Of a stretch of 64,000 nt of DNA, positions 25,600 to 34,197 are shown one piece after another. The stretch is from NCBI RefSeq assembly GCF_900177745.1, contig NZ_FXAR01000003.1, positions 1 through 64,000 on the forward strand, in the 5' to 3' direction. The stretch is from Corynebacterium pollutisoli. GTDB lineage: Bacteria; Actinomycetota; Actinomycetes; Mycobacteriales; Mycobacteriaceae. A program made the position numbers and the translations under genes. Position 1 is the stretch's first letter; each line of letters opens with the position of its first letter. The notes under the pieces are model-generated. The model was not told where the DNA came from. It worked only from the letters and a program-made list of their open reading frames with translations, and searched no databases.

Positions 25600-27394
25600 T
25601 CGCGTCGTCGCGGATGAAGGCGGTGGCGCGGCGTTCCAGGTCGTGGTTCATGCGTACCGCCGCGTGCTCGCCGAGGACCGCGTCCCAGTACCAGAGCATC
25701 TCCGCGTGGTAGTTGTGCCCGTGGCCGCCGGGCACGGCGAGGGAGTTGAGCTGGTCGAGGCCCACCTGCCACCCGGAGACGAACGGCACCCAGCGCATGC
25801 CGTGGAAGACGTCGAGCCGCTGCGGCCGCGGGGCGGGGACGCCGCGTGAGCCGGGTTCGGTGAGCCAGTCCGGTTGCCGCCACACCAGGTCGCGGGACCA
25901 CCAGACGATGGGGTCCGAGGCATGTTGGGCGATGACCACCCTGGGGTGGGACCACGGGTGGCGGTAGGGCATCCCCAGGTGGTTCTGCCGCAGGTGGAGC
26001 GGGGTGGCGGCGAAGCGGACGTGCCGCCCACCGTCGATGGTCGGCAGGCGTTCCGGGGATCCGGGGTCTCGGGAATCGGACAGCGTGCGGATGAGGCGGG
26101 TGAAGCGGGGAGCGCCGGAGAGGAGGGCACCGTCGGTACGCGCGAGGAGGTCCTCGAGGTCATCGAAGGCGGCGGCGGTGCCGTAGGCCCCGAGGGATTC
26201 GCCGGCGACGTAGAACCGTGGCCGGTCGTCGGGGTCCATCTGCTCGAGGCGGGAGAGCACCGCCGAGATGAGCGCGCGGGCGGCGCGGACGGGGGTCTCG
26301 CGGTCGACGACGAAGGCGAAGGGGGAGGGCAGGTAGGAGTACTGCATGGCGAGGGTGGCGCAGTTGCCGCCGGTGAGGAACTCGACGGCGCCGACGGACC
26401 AGTCCGTGACCCAGCCGGTGCCGGCGGTGGTCTGGACGACGATGGTGTCGCGTCGAAACGCACCGGTCCGGTCCATCTCCGCCAGCAGCAGCCGGGCGGC
26501 ACCCTCCACGGACCGCCCGGGGATGAGCCCGGCGTAGAGGCGGATCGGCTCACGTACCTCGTTCAGGCCGGTGGCCTCGGCGATGTCGCGGGCCCGCGGC
26601 CCCAGGGACAGCACCGCGCGGCCCTGTGATCCCACCGCCGACCAGGGTTCCAGCGACCACGGCGACCCCGAACGCTCGGGCTCCCACGGCATCATCGACC
26701 CGGGGAACACCGACGTGTTGAGCTCGAAGGCGTGCCGGGAGATGCGGGTGAGGACCCGCCGCATGAGCACCTTGTCGCTGAGGACCAGTACGAGCCACGT
26801 CAGCCCGCCCGCGGCCAGCGGCCACGCCACCCACAGCGGCATCCAGCGTGACAACCGGGCACCGAGGCGGTCGACGGAGACCTGGGCGGCGTCGCCGAGT
26901 AACAGGAGAGTGCCGTACCCGGCGGTGCCCACCAGCCCGCCGACGAGCGCGTGCTTGCGGCCGCGCTTGGCGACGCGCACCAGCCGGGCCTGCTGCTTCT
27001 GGCGGCGCAGACTGGCGGCGGCCGCGCCGACCGTGATCCCCGCCATGACGGTGTGGCCCGCGCCGGCCCAGAACCAGGCGCGCGGTGACCAGCGGCGGCG
27101 CATCGGATAGGCCAGGGCCGTGCCCGCGAGGTGTCCGACGCCCTGGACGATGGCGACGTTCGCGGCGGTCACCCACCACGGCCGCGGCAGAAGGGAGGGG
27201 GAGATGGCCCACCACGTGGCGATCTCCGCGCCCAGCACACCGGCGCCGAGTGCGGCGGGCAGTCGGCGGCGGCGGGTCATGCGGAAGCCCGGGGTGAGGT
27301 CGTTGAGCACCTCGAGACCGAACGCCACGCCCTTGAGTGCGGCGACGGCGACCGGGGCGGCGGCGGTGAGCACCCGGCGACGGAAGACCCTCAT
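25589..27394 (-). CDS. Membrane-anchored alpha/beta hydrolase (Abhydrolase_9 type)
   Basis: A 601-aa protein. Residues ~1-215 hold about five membrane helices. The rest is a large hydrolase domain with nucleophile motif GESLGAYG (Ser) and late His candidates (PGGHGHNYHAEML). The combination of a multi-helix N-terminus with such a domain matches the Abhydrolase_9 families found in mycolic-acid bacteria. A lipid or envelope-ester substrate is likely but unproven. The 3' end overlaps phoD's end by 11 bases. ATG 27394 gives a basic MRVFRRRVL start. Confidence 0.75.
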   Translation of the reverse strand: MRVFRRRVLTAAAPVAVAALKGVAFGLEVLNDLTPGFRMTRRRRLPAALGAGVLGAEIATWWAISPSLLPRPWWVTAANVAIVQGVGHLAGTALAYPMRRRWSPRAWFWAGAGHTVMAGITVGAAAASLRRQKQQARLVRVAKRGRKHALVGGLVGTAGYGTLLLLGDAAQVSVDRLGARLSRWMPLWVAWPLAAGGLTWLVLVLSDKVLMRRVLTRISRHAFELNTSVFPGSMMPWEPERSGSPWSLEPWSAVGSQGRAVLSLGPRARDIAEATGLNEVREPIRLYAGLIPGRSVEGAARLLLAEMDRTGAFRRDTIVVQTTAGTGWVTDWSVGAVEFLTGGNCATLAMQYSYLPSPFAFVVDRETPVRAARALISAVLSRLEQMDPDDRPRFYVAGESLGAYGTAAAFDDLEDLLARTDGALLSGAPRFTRLIRTLSDSRDPGSPERLPTIDGGRHVRFAATPLHLRQNHLGMPYRHPWSHPRVVIAQHASDPIVWWSRDLVWRQPDWLTEPGSRGVPAPRPQRLDVFHGMRWVPFVSGWQVGLDQLNSLAVPGGHGHNYHAEMLWYWDAVLGEHAAVRMNHDLERRATAFIRDDAIKR

Positions 27395-27426
27395 GACCGC
27401 TGATTCTGGCAGAGATCCGGCCGTGG

Positions 27427-27442
27427 TGCAGTACACACTGCA
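27427..27442 (+). promoter_or_regulatory. Perfect dyad upstream of ldh
   Basis: TGCAGT-ACAC-ACTGCA is a perfect 6+6 inverted repeat. It lies just upstream of a likely -10 (TAATAG, 27463-27468) and 82 bases before the ldh ATG. The position suits a regulator of ldh; the protein is unknown. Confidence 0.5.
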
Positions 27443-27523
27443 TGCCCGATCGGAAAAGGCAATAATAGAAGTAGTCCGTACCCAGACGCCCCATCCAGAC
27501 ACAATCGGAAGCACGGAGACCCC

Positions 27524-28477
27524 ATGCGCACAGCAGTCGGAAACAAAGTCGTTCTCATCGGAGCCGGAGACGTGGGCGTGGCCTACGCCTACGCGCTGGT
27601 CAACCAGGGCACCGTCGACCACCTCGCCATCATCGACATCGACAAGAAGAAGCTCCGCGGCAACGTCATGGACCTCAACCACGGCGTGGTGTGGTCCAGT
27701 TCCCGCACCCGCGTCACCGAAGGCACCTACGAGGACTGCCGGGACGCGGCCATCGTCGTCATCTGCGCCGGCGCCGCCCAGAAGCCCGGCGAGACCCGCC
27801 TGCAGCTGGTCGACAAGAACATGAGGATCATGAAGTCCATCACCGACGAGGTCATGGGCAACGGCTTCGACGGCATTTTCCTCGTGGCCACCAACCCGGT
27901 GGACATCCTCACCTACGGCGTGTGGCGCTACTCCGGCCTGGACCACCGCCAGGTCATCGGCTCCGGCACCGTCCTCGACTCCGCCCGCTACCGCTTCATG
28001 CTGGGCGAACTCTCCCGGACCTCCCCGACCTCCATCCACGCCTACATCATCGGCGAGCACGGCGACACCGAACTGCCGGTCGTCTCCTCCGCCACCATTG
28101 CCGGCGTGACGATGAACTCCCGCGTCGAGCAGGAGCCGGGTTTCGCCGAGAACATCGAGCGCATCTTCCGGGAGACCCGCGACGCCGCCTACGAGATCAT
28201 CGACGCCAAGGGCTCCACCTCCTACGGCATCGGCATGGGTCTGGCGCGCATCACCAAGGCGATCATCCAGAACCAGGACGTCGCCCTGCCGGTGTCCGCC
28301 TACCTGGACGGGGAGTACGGGGAGCACGACATCTACATCGGCACCCCGGCCATCATCAACCGTGCCGGCATCGCCCGCGCCGTCGAGCTCCAGCTCAACG
28401 AGCACGAGCAGGAGCTCTTCACCCACTCCGCCGCCACCCTCCGCGCCATCAAGGAGGAGTTCTTCCCGGCGGAGTGA
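27524..28477 (+). CDS. ldh: L-lactate dehydrogenase (NAD-dependent)
   Basis: A 317-aa cytoplasmic enzyme reducing pyruvate to lactate with NADH. The Rossmann motif [10 protein letters not shown], substrate Arg in the loop [18 protein letters not shown], the catalytic [10 protein letters not shown] (His) and [12 protein letters not shown] are intact. Length is normal. GGAGAC sits 6-11 bases before the ATG. pyk2 follows in the same direction after 79 bases, so the two lower-glycolysis genes form a functional pair. Confidence 0.97.
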   Translation: MRTAVGNKVVLIGAGDVGVAYAYALVNQGTVDHLAIIDIDKKKLRGNVMDLNHGVVWSSSRTRVTEGTYEDCRDAAIVVICAGAAQKPGETRLQLVDKNMRIMKSITDEVMGNGFDGIFLVATNPVDILTYGVWRYSGLDHRQVIGSGTVLDSARYRFMLGELSRTSPTSIHAYIIGEHGDTELPVVSSATIAGVTMNSRVEQEPGFAENIERIFRETRDAAYEIIDAKGSTSYGIGMGLARITKAIIQNQDVALPVSAYLDGEYGEHDIYIGTPAIINRAGIARAVELQLNEHEQELFTHSAATLRAIKEEFFPAE

Positions 28478-28506
28478 CTCGAGATGCCGAACCTCCCGGA
28501 GGCAGG

Positions 28507-28532
28507 CACAATGTGGGGTACCAAACATTGTG
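28507..28532. promoter_or_regulatory. Inverted repeat between ldh and pyk2
   Basis: CACAATGT (28507-28514) and ACATTGTG (28525-28532) form a perfect 8+8 repeat around GGGGTACCAA, whose core GGTACC is itself a palindrome. It may be an operator for pyk2 or a weak terminator; no T-run follows. Confidence 0.5.
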
Positions 28533-28556
28533 TCCAGCGCGTACGGAGGGACAGCC

Positions 28557-30425
28557 GTGGAAGCCAGGCTGCAGGAACTGATCACCGAGGTCGACGGACT
28601 CATCGACGCCGTCCGGGCGGAGGAGTCGCGGGCGTCGGAGGCCATTTCCCGCGTCGCCGAGAACCACCGGGACGGCGCGGTCAACCTCGTCCACTACGCG
28701 GAGCTGCGCCAGCACGACATCCGCTCGGTGCAGGGCGGCCTGGCGTCCATCGGCGCCACCCGCCTGTCGACGGCCGAGCCCGCCGTCCTGGCCCGCCTCC
28801 AGGCGGCCCGCAACGTGCTCTCCGCCTACAACGGCGAGCCGCTGAAGTACACCGACGTCGAGGTCCGCGACGCCTTCGCCCTGGCGGACGACATCCTCGA
28901 GGACCACGCCACCGACCTCTTCGGCTACTCCTCCGACGAGACGCACTCCCGCATCATGGTCACCCTGCCCACCGAGGCCGGGGACGACCTCGACCTGGTC
29001 CGTGGTTTCGTCGACGCCGGCATGGAGCTGGCCCGCATCAACTGCGCCCACGACGGCCCGGACGTGTGGAAGCGCATGATCGACCACGTCCACACCGCCG
29101 CCCGCGAGGCCGGCCGGGAGATCAAGGTCGCCATGGACCTCGCCGGCCCGAAGGTGCGCACCGGGCAGATCGCCCCCGGCCCCGAGGTGGGCCGCGCCCG
29201 CGTCACCCGCAACGAGACCGGCCTTGTGCTCACCCCGTCGAAGATCTGGCTCACCGCCAACGATCTTCCCGAGGGCGAGCACCCGCCGGTGCCCGCCGAC
29301 CTGCCCGGCCGCCCCACGCTGCCGCTGCGCGTCGACCGCCCGTGGCTCGAGGGCCTCGCCGAAGGCGACGTCATCGACCTGTGGGACAACCGCGACTCCA
29401 AGCGCAAGTTCACCGTCACCCGCCTCGAGAACGGCGGCGTGCTCGCCGAGGGCCAGCAGAACGCCTACATCACCAACTCCACGCTGCTGCAGTGCGACTA
29501 CACCAAGTCCCGCGTCTCCGGGGTGCCCGCCACCGAGCAGAAGCTGCGCCTCCACGTCGGAGACACCCTCATCCTCACCGACGACCAGACCCCGGCCCAC
29601 CCGGAGCCGGGCCGAACCCCGCGCATCAGTTGCACCCTGCCCGAGGCGGTGCGCGCCATCGAGGTCGGTCAGCGCGTGCTTTTCGACGACGGGTCGATCG
29701 CCGGGCGCGCCGTCGACAAGCGGGCCGACGGTGAGCACACCGAGGTGGAACTGACCATCGACTACGCCGGCCCGAACGGCACCAACCTCGCCGCCTACAA
29801 GGGCATCAACCTGCCGGAGACCGTCCTGCCGCTGCCCAGCCTCACCGAGGAGGACATCGAGGCGTTCCGCTTCGTGGCGGAGCACGGTGACATCGCCAAC
29901 GTCTCCTTCATCCGCGACACCGACGACGTCGCCTTCGTCCTCGACACCCTCGAGCAGATCGCGCAGGAGTCCGACAACCCGGAGCGCGTGCGACAGCTCG
30001 GCATCGTGCTGAAGATCGAGACGATCCCCGCCTACGAGAACCTCTGCCAGGTGCTGCTCGCCGGCATGCGCCACCCCAACCTGGGCATCATGATCGCCCG
30101 CGGCGACCTGGCCGTCGAGCTCGGATTTGACCGCATGGCCGAGGTCCCGCGCCTCATCGCCCAGATGGCGGAGGCCGCCCACGTGCCCGTCGTCATGGCC
30201 ACGCAGGTGCTCGAGAGCCTGGCGAAGTCCGGCCTGCCCACCCGCGCCGAGATCACCGACGCCGCCTACGCCCTGCGCTCGGAGGCCGTCATGCTCAACA
30301 AGGGACCGCACATCACCGACGCGATCCGCATCCTGCACACGTTGTCCACCAAGCTGGGCCGCTCCCAGCGGAAGAATCGGCAGATGCTGCGGCAGATCGG
30401 CAGCTGGATGCCTGAGAATGGATAG
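28557..30425 (+). CDS. pyk2: Atypical pyruvate kinase (Pyk2-like)
   Basis: A 622-aa protein, far longer than the usual ~475 aa. Residues ~1-130 are a helical extension (DGLIDAVRAEESRASEA...). The barrel shows MDLAGPKVRTG, SFIRDTDDV, IVLKIETIP, MIARGDLAVELG and MATQVLESLAKSGLPTRAE, so PEP and metal binding look possible. However, RINCAHD replaces RLNFSHG and VMLNKGPH replaces VMLSGET. A second pyruvate kinase of this form is known in C. glutamicum, with activity reported there. GTG 28557 follows GGAGGGA. The glycerophosphodiesterase gene starts immediately after the stop. Confidence 0.85.
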   Translation: MEARLQELITEVDGLIDAVRAEESRASEAISRVAENHRDGAVNLVHYAELRQHDIRSVQGGLASIGATRLSTAEPAVLARLQAARNVLSAYNGEPLKYTDVEVRDAFALADDILEDHATDLFGYSSDETHSRIMVTLPTEAGDDLDLVRGFVDAGMELARINCAHDGPDVWKRMIDHVHTAAREAGREIKVAMDLAGPKVRTGQIAPGPEVGRARVTRNETGLVLTPSKIWLTANDLPEGEHPPVPADLPGRPTLPLRVDRPWLEGLAEGDVIDLWDNRDSKRKFTVTRLENGGVLAEGQQNAYITNSTLLQCDYTKSRVSGVPATEQKLRLHVGDTLILTDDQTPAHPEPGRTPRISCTLPEAVRAIEVGQRVLFDDGSIAGRAVDKRADGEHTEVELTIDYAGPNGTNLAAYKGINLPETVLPLPSLTEEDIEAFRFVAEHGDIANVSFIRDTDDVAFVLDTLEQIAQESDNPERVRQLGIVLKIETIPAYENLCQVLLAGMRHPNLGIMIARGDLAVELGFDRMAEVPRLIAQMAEAAHVPVVMATQVLESLAKSGLPTRAEITDAAYALRSEAVMLNKGPHITDAIRILHTLSTKLGRSQRKNRQMLRQIGSWMPENG

Positions 30426-31139
30426 ATGGAGATCATTGCCCACCGCGGTTACTCCGCGAAGTACCCCGAACTGACCGAGGTCGCCTTCGATCGTGCCCTC
30501 GAGATGCCGATCCACGGCGTCGAATGCGACGTCCGCCTGTCCCGTGACGGTGAGATGGTGGTCGTGCACGACCCGATCATCGACCGCGTCGCCGACGGCC
30601 GCGGGCGCGTGTCCCGCATGACGCTGGATGCGTTGCGCGAGTTCAACTTCGGCACCGAGGAGATGCCGCAGTCCGTGCTCACCCTGCACGAGCTGCTGGA
30701 GATGATCAGGCCGACGGACAAGCACCTCTACATCGAGACGAAGCACCCCTCCCGCTACGGCCCGATGGTCGAGGAGCAGGTGGTCCGCGTGCTGCAGCAC
30801 GCCGGCATGCTCGACGACGAGCGCATCCACCTCATCACCTTCTCCGCCGCCGCCGTGGTGCGCATGAAGCGCCTCGCGCCGCAGGTCGACCGTTTCCACC
30901 TGCGCCGCAAGTACGAACGCTGGGCCAACCCCATCGACGCGCACCCCGGCCAGCCGACCGGGCTGGGGCTGTCGCTGTGGCGGGCGAAGCGGCGGCCGGA
31001 CCTCATCGGCAAGCACGGCCTGCCCACCTACATGTGGACCGTCAACGAACCGGAGGACATGCTCTGGGCGCGGGACAACGGTGTCGACCTCATGGCCACC
31101 GACGAGGTGTCGCTGGCGCTCGAGGTGCTGGGCCGCTGA
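30426..31139 (+). CDS. glpQ: Glycerophosphodiester phosphodiesterase
   Basis: A 237-aa enzyme releasing glycerol-3-phosphate from deacylated phospholipids. Catalytic motifs: IAHRGYSAKYPE, GVECDVRLSRDG, VVVHDP, and IETKH; MWTVNEPEDM and GVDLMATDEV close the barrel. There is no signal peptide, so it acts in the cytoplasm. The ATG directly follows the pyk2 stop (TAGATG), which suggests translational coupling. A glycerol kinase gene lies 12 kb on. Confidence 0.92.
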   Translation: MEIIAHRGYSAKYPELTEVAFDRALEMPIHGVECDVRLSRDGEMVVVHDPIIDRVADGRGRVSRMTLDALREFNFGTEEMPQSVLTLHELLEMIRPTDKHLYIETKHPSRYGPMVEEQVVRVLQHAGMLDDERIHLITFSAAAVVRMKRLAPQVDRFHLRRKYERWANPIDAHPGQPTGLGLSLWRAKRRPDLIGKHGLPTYMWTVNEPEDMLWARDNGVDLMATDEVSLALEVLGR

Positions 31140-31236
31140 GGCATATCACGGTAGGGATATCACGGCACGTGTAGGTCGAGGAGCGGTCGCGACAGAGGCG
31201 TGCTCCACTCGGCCCATGCCTGGGGTGATATGCCTC
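31138..31236. repeat. Long inverted repeat with nested hairpins
   Basis: GAGGCATATCAC (31138-31149) and GTGATATGCCTC (31225-31236) pair perfectly over 12 bases, 75 apart. Inside, ATATCACGG is repeated directly, and GGTCGAGGAGC can pair with GCTCCACTCGGCC with one bulge. The element fills the gap after glpQ. It could be a structured RNA, a terminator region or a tiny inverted-repeat element. Confidence 0.6.
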
Positions 31237-31267
31237 TGGGCAGCACCGCTGAGGGTATCTTTGACCC

Positions 31268-32182
31268 ATGGCCAAGAAGAACAAGAAGAACGAGAACCTG
31301 CCCGAGGGCATGAGCCGTCGACAGGCGAAGCTCGCCGCCCGCGCCGCCGAGCGCGCCGCCCTGGAGAAGGACGTCCGCCCCTACGCCGGCATCGGCGGTG
31401 AGGCCGACCTCATCGCTCTGCAGGAGTTCGTCCCCGCCGCCACCGCGAAGGTGGCCGTCGCCGGCACCGACCGCGACGTCCATATCGCCACCGTCCTGCC
31501 CGGCGGCGCCGCAGCCCTGGTCCGCGAGAACGGCAACGAGGCCTTCGTGGCCCTGCAGACCCGCATCCCCTCCCAGAACCCGGGCCGCGACCTGGCCTAC
31601 GCCCTCGCCTGGGTCCGTGACGCCGCCGCCGGCGCCACGCTCGAGCAGGGTGTCGCCGACGGTTCCCAGCCGGCCCTGAGCGAGCTGCTCTCCGCCGACA
31701 CCGAGCCGGAGATCACCGAGTACCAGGACTTCAACTGGTGGATGCCGGAGGGCACCCAGCTCGACCCGGTCACCGCGCAGGCCCTGCAGCAGGCCAACGA
31801 CGCCGTCGTGGAGTCCCACCGCGTCGACACCGAGATCCCCGGCGCCGTCTGGTGGGTCAACCCCGGTGGCGGCAAGGCCCACATCCGCTGGGTCCGCCCC
31901 GACGACAACGAGGACGGTCTCCTCAATGCCCTGGCCCGCGTCGCCGCCCGTGGCGAGCTCAACCTCGGTGAGGGCACGAAGTTCGCCGGTGTGTTCCGCA
32001 CCCACGGCATCATCGTCCCGGTCTTCGACCTTGACCCGGGCGTCTCCCACGACTCCTACGGCGCGGAACTCGACCGCGTGGCCGAGGCCGTCGCCGCCGA
32101 GGTGTCCAACGATGCACAGCTCAGCGCCGACGAGCGCAAGCAGCTGCAGAACATCAAGTCCCGCCAGGTGACCATCCGCTAG
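31268..32182 (+). CDS. DUF5926 family protein
   Basis: A 304-aa soluble protein with a very basic start (MAKKNKKNENLPEGMSRRQA), then two similar alpha/beta parts with no catalytic motif I recognise; FNWWMPEGT and VWWVNPGGGKAHIRWVRP stand out. It matches the actinobacterial DUF5926 family as I know it, function unknown. TATCTT (31256-31261) ends 6 bases before the ATG, so it is probably leaderless. Confidence 0.75.
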   Translation: MAKKNKKNENLPEGMSRRQAKLAARAAERAALEKDVRPYAGIGGEADLIALQEFVPAATAKVAVAGTDRDVHIATVLPGGAAALVRENGNEAFVALQTRIPSQNPGRDLAYALAWVRDAAAGATLEQGVADGSQPALSELLSADTEPEITEYQDFNWWMPEGTQLDPVTAQALQQANDAVVESHRVDTEIPGAVWWVNPGGGKAHIRWVRPDDNEDGLLNALARVAARGELNLGEGTKFAGVFRTHGIIVPVFDLDPGVSHDSYGAELDRVAEAVAAEVSNDAQLSADERKQLQNIKSRQVTIR

Positions 32183-32203
32183 GATCGCCGCAGGTCAGAC
32201 GGT

Positions 32204-32233
32204 GGAAGGAGTGCGCAGCTGCGCACTCCTTCC
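32204..32233. terminator. 30-bp perfect palindrome terminator (copy 2 of a repeat)
   Basis: GGAAGGAGTGCGCAG and its exact complement CTGCGCACTCCTTCC form a 15-bp stem without mismatches, followed by GGCTTTTC. It lies between two convergent stops and can serve both. Its 18-bp core is identical to the palindrome at 171-188. Confidence 0.88.
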
Positions 32234-32246
32234 GGCTTTTCGCAGG

Positions 32247-33461
32247 TCAGCGCATCGAGTTCCACAGCGCCTGCGCGCCCTCGAGATCCCACAGCACGAC
32301 GTTGCCCACGGCGTAGTCCGCGAACCCGCCGACGGGCACGGTCTCGGTCTGCACGCCACCGCGCATGGCCAGGCCGACGCGGGCCAGGTTCCACACGTGA
32401 TCGCCCTTGCCCACGGTGAAGGAGTTCGCCGTGTTGGTCACCAGCGGGAAGAACTCCAGCGGGTTGAGCAGGGTGTTGGGGGCGGTGGCCTCGTCCATGA
32501 GCGCGGCGAAGAACTCGCGCTGGCGGTCGACACGGTCGAGATCCCCCATCGGGGTGGCGCGGGTGCGCACGTACCCGAGGGAGGTGGCGCCGTCCATCTT
32601 CTGGCAGCCGGCCTGGATGTCCAGGTTGGCGAGCGGGTCGTTGATGGGTTCGGTAGGGCACAGCTCGACGCCGCCGATGGCGTCGACGACGTTGGCCAGC
32701 CCGCCCATGCCGATCTCGGCGTAGTGGTCGATGCGCAGGCCGGTCGCATTCTCGACGGTCGCCGTGAGCAGCTGCGGGCCGCCGTACGTGAACGCGGCGT
32801 TGATCTTGTCGTCGCCGTAACCCGGGATCGTGACGTACGAGTCACGCGGCAGCGACACCAGACGGGCCTCACCGACGGTGGGGATGTGCAGCAGCATGAT
32901 GGTGTCGGTGCGTCCGACGCCGACGTCACCGCCCGTGCCCAGGCGGGCAGCCTCCTCATCGCTCAGGCCCACGCGTGAATCCGAACCGACGAGCAGCCAG
33001 TTCGTACCCGCCGTGTTGGCCACCCGCTGCTCCGGCATCGCCTCGACGCGGTTGAGCTGGGCGTCCGCCCACAGCATCATCGACAGCGCCAGCACCACGA
33101 CGATCGCGACCAGCGCGCCGAGGATCTTCAGCGGCCCGAAGGAGCGCCTCTTCCGCTGGCGGGGGGCCTGCCGGCGGGGCGGCTCCGGTGGCCGGTAGCT
33201 CGCCGGCGCAGGGCGGTACTGCGGCTCCTCCCGCCGAGGCGGCATGTACTGCTGCGGTGCCGCTTCTCGACGCGGCGGTCGCTGCGCCTCCCGCCGGGGA
33301 GGCCGCTGCTGCGGACGCCGACGTACCGGCCGACCGAAGCGGTCGACCAGAGGTTTGCCGTCGCGGCCGAGGACGTGGTCTCCGGAGTCGCGGGGGTCGG
33401 CGGAACGGCCGGGCTGGCGGCGGGGCGGGTCCTGCCGCCGCCGGGGGTCACGTTCATGCAT
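32247..33461 (-). CDS. lcpB: LytR-CpsA-Psr (LCP) family cell-wall ligase
   Basis: A 404-aa protein of the family that transfers arabinogalactan from its lipid carrier to peptidoglycan. The ~110-residue cytoplasmic tail is Arg/Pro-rich and disordered, then comes one membrane helix (residues ~110-132) and the outside LCP domain with LLVGSDSRVG, GRTDTIMLLH, LVSLPRDSYV and YVRTRATPMGDLDRVDRQREF, carrying the conserved Asp and Arg residues. No C-terminal LytR_C domain. The position next to a CPBP protease and amidase matches the lcpB locus of C. glutamicum. TAGTCT lies 7 bases before the ATG. Confidence 0.87.
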   Translation of the reverse strand: MHERDPRRRQDPPRRQPGRSADPRDSGDHVLGRDGKPLVDRFGRPVRRRPQQRPPRREAQRPPRREAAPQQYMPPRREEPQYRPAPASYRPPEPPRRQAPRQRKRRSFGPLKILGALVAIVVVLALSMMLWADAQLNRVEAMPEQRVANTAGTNWLLVGSDSRVGLSDEEAARLGTGGDVGVGRTDTIMLLHIPTVGEARLVSLPRDSYVTIPGYGDDKINAAFTYGGPQLLTATVENATGLRIDHYAEIGMGGLANVVDAIGGVELCPTEPINDPLANLDIQAGCQKMDGATSLGYVRTRATPMGDLDRVDRQREFFAALMDEATAPNTLLNPLEFFPLVTNTANSFTVGKGDHVWNLARVGLAMRGGVQTETVPVGGFADYAVGNVVLWDLEGAQALWNSMR

Positions 33462-33471
33462 GGGGATAAGA

Positions 33472-34197
33472 CTAGTGCCCGATCCCCAGCCACGGGAGAT
33501 TCCCACCGAGGGCGGCGTAGCCGACGAAGGCGACGGCGTCGATGAGGAAGTGCGCGATGATGAGCGGCCACACGCGGCCGGTACGCCAGTAGAACCAGCC
33601 GTAGAGCATGCCCATGAGGATGTTGCCGACGCCCGCGGACACGCCCTGGTAGAGGTGGTAGGAGCTGCGGAGCATGCTGGAGAAGGCGAGCGCCCCCGCC
33701 AGGCCCCATCCGAGTTGCCGGAGGCGGGTGAGCAGGTACATCACGACGACGATCTCCTCGCCCCAGGCGTTGGCGAAGGACCACGTGAGCAGGACGGGCA
33801 CCTCGGTCCACGGGTGGGTGAGTGCGGTGGGCACGACCTCGCGGGTCAGTCCCAGGTGCAGGGCGGTGGCGTAGAAGGCGAGGCCGGGGATGCCGATGAT
33901 CGCGGCCAGTCCCGCGCCCCAGCCGATGTCCGACCAGCGCGGGCGGGGGAACTGCCCGGCGAGCAGGTACAGCGCCAGGGCGCCGTAGGCGAAGAGCGTG
34001 CCTGCCGACGCCAGCTGCAGGCCGAGGTCGATCCACGGGGCGTTGGACAGGGACTGGTGGAGGGTGACCTGCTGCTCGTTGAGGGGGCGGGCGTCGAGAA
34101 GCGCGTCCGTCACCCGCAGCAGACCGCGCAGCCCGGAGATGCCGAAGCTGACGGCGAGGACGATGAGGATCTCGGTCCACAGGCGTTGGCGGGTCAC
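33472..34197 (-). CDS. CPBP-family intramembrane metalloprotease (CAAX-like)
   Basis: A 241-aa polytopic protein with the CPBP signature: EE in WGEEIVVVMYLL(T)R and His in AHFLIDAVAF. Such proteases cut membrane proteins or process peptides; the substrate is unknown. The GTG at 34197 overlaps the amidase stop (GTGA), so the amidase and protease genes are coupled. ExxxR is formed as EEIVVVMYLLTRL, a spaced variant, which slightly weakens the enzyme call. Confidence 0.78.
   Translation of the reverse strand: MTRQRLWTEILIVLAVSFGISGLRGLLRVTDALLDARPLNEQQVTLHQSLSNAPWIDLGLQLASAGTLFAYGALALYLLAGQFPRPRWSDIGWGAGLAAIIGIPGLAFYATALHLGLTREVVPTALTHPWTEVPVLLTWSFANAWGEEIVVVMYLLTRLRQLGWGLAGALAFSSMLRSSYHLYQGVSAGVGNILMGMLYGWFYWRTGRVWPLIIAHFLIDAVAFVGYAALGGNLPWLGIGH

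Noticed and set aside
28449..31016. A long open frame on the minus strand across pyk2 and glpQ
   Set aside because: High-GC DNA leaves long open frames opposite real genes. The translation is Gly/Val/Asp/His-rich with no domain, and the plus strand holds clear enzymes.
31140..31267. A tRNA gene or known riboswitch in the gap after glpQ
   Set aside because: No cloverleaf with TTCGA-type T-loop or CCA-like end can be drawn, and no riboswitch core I know is present. Kept only as a structured repeat.
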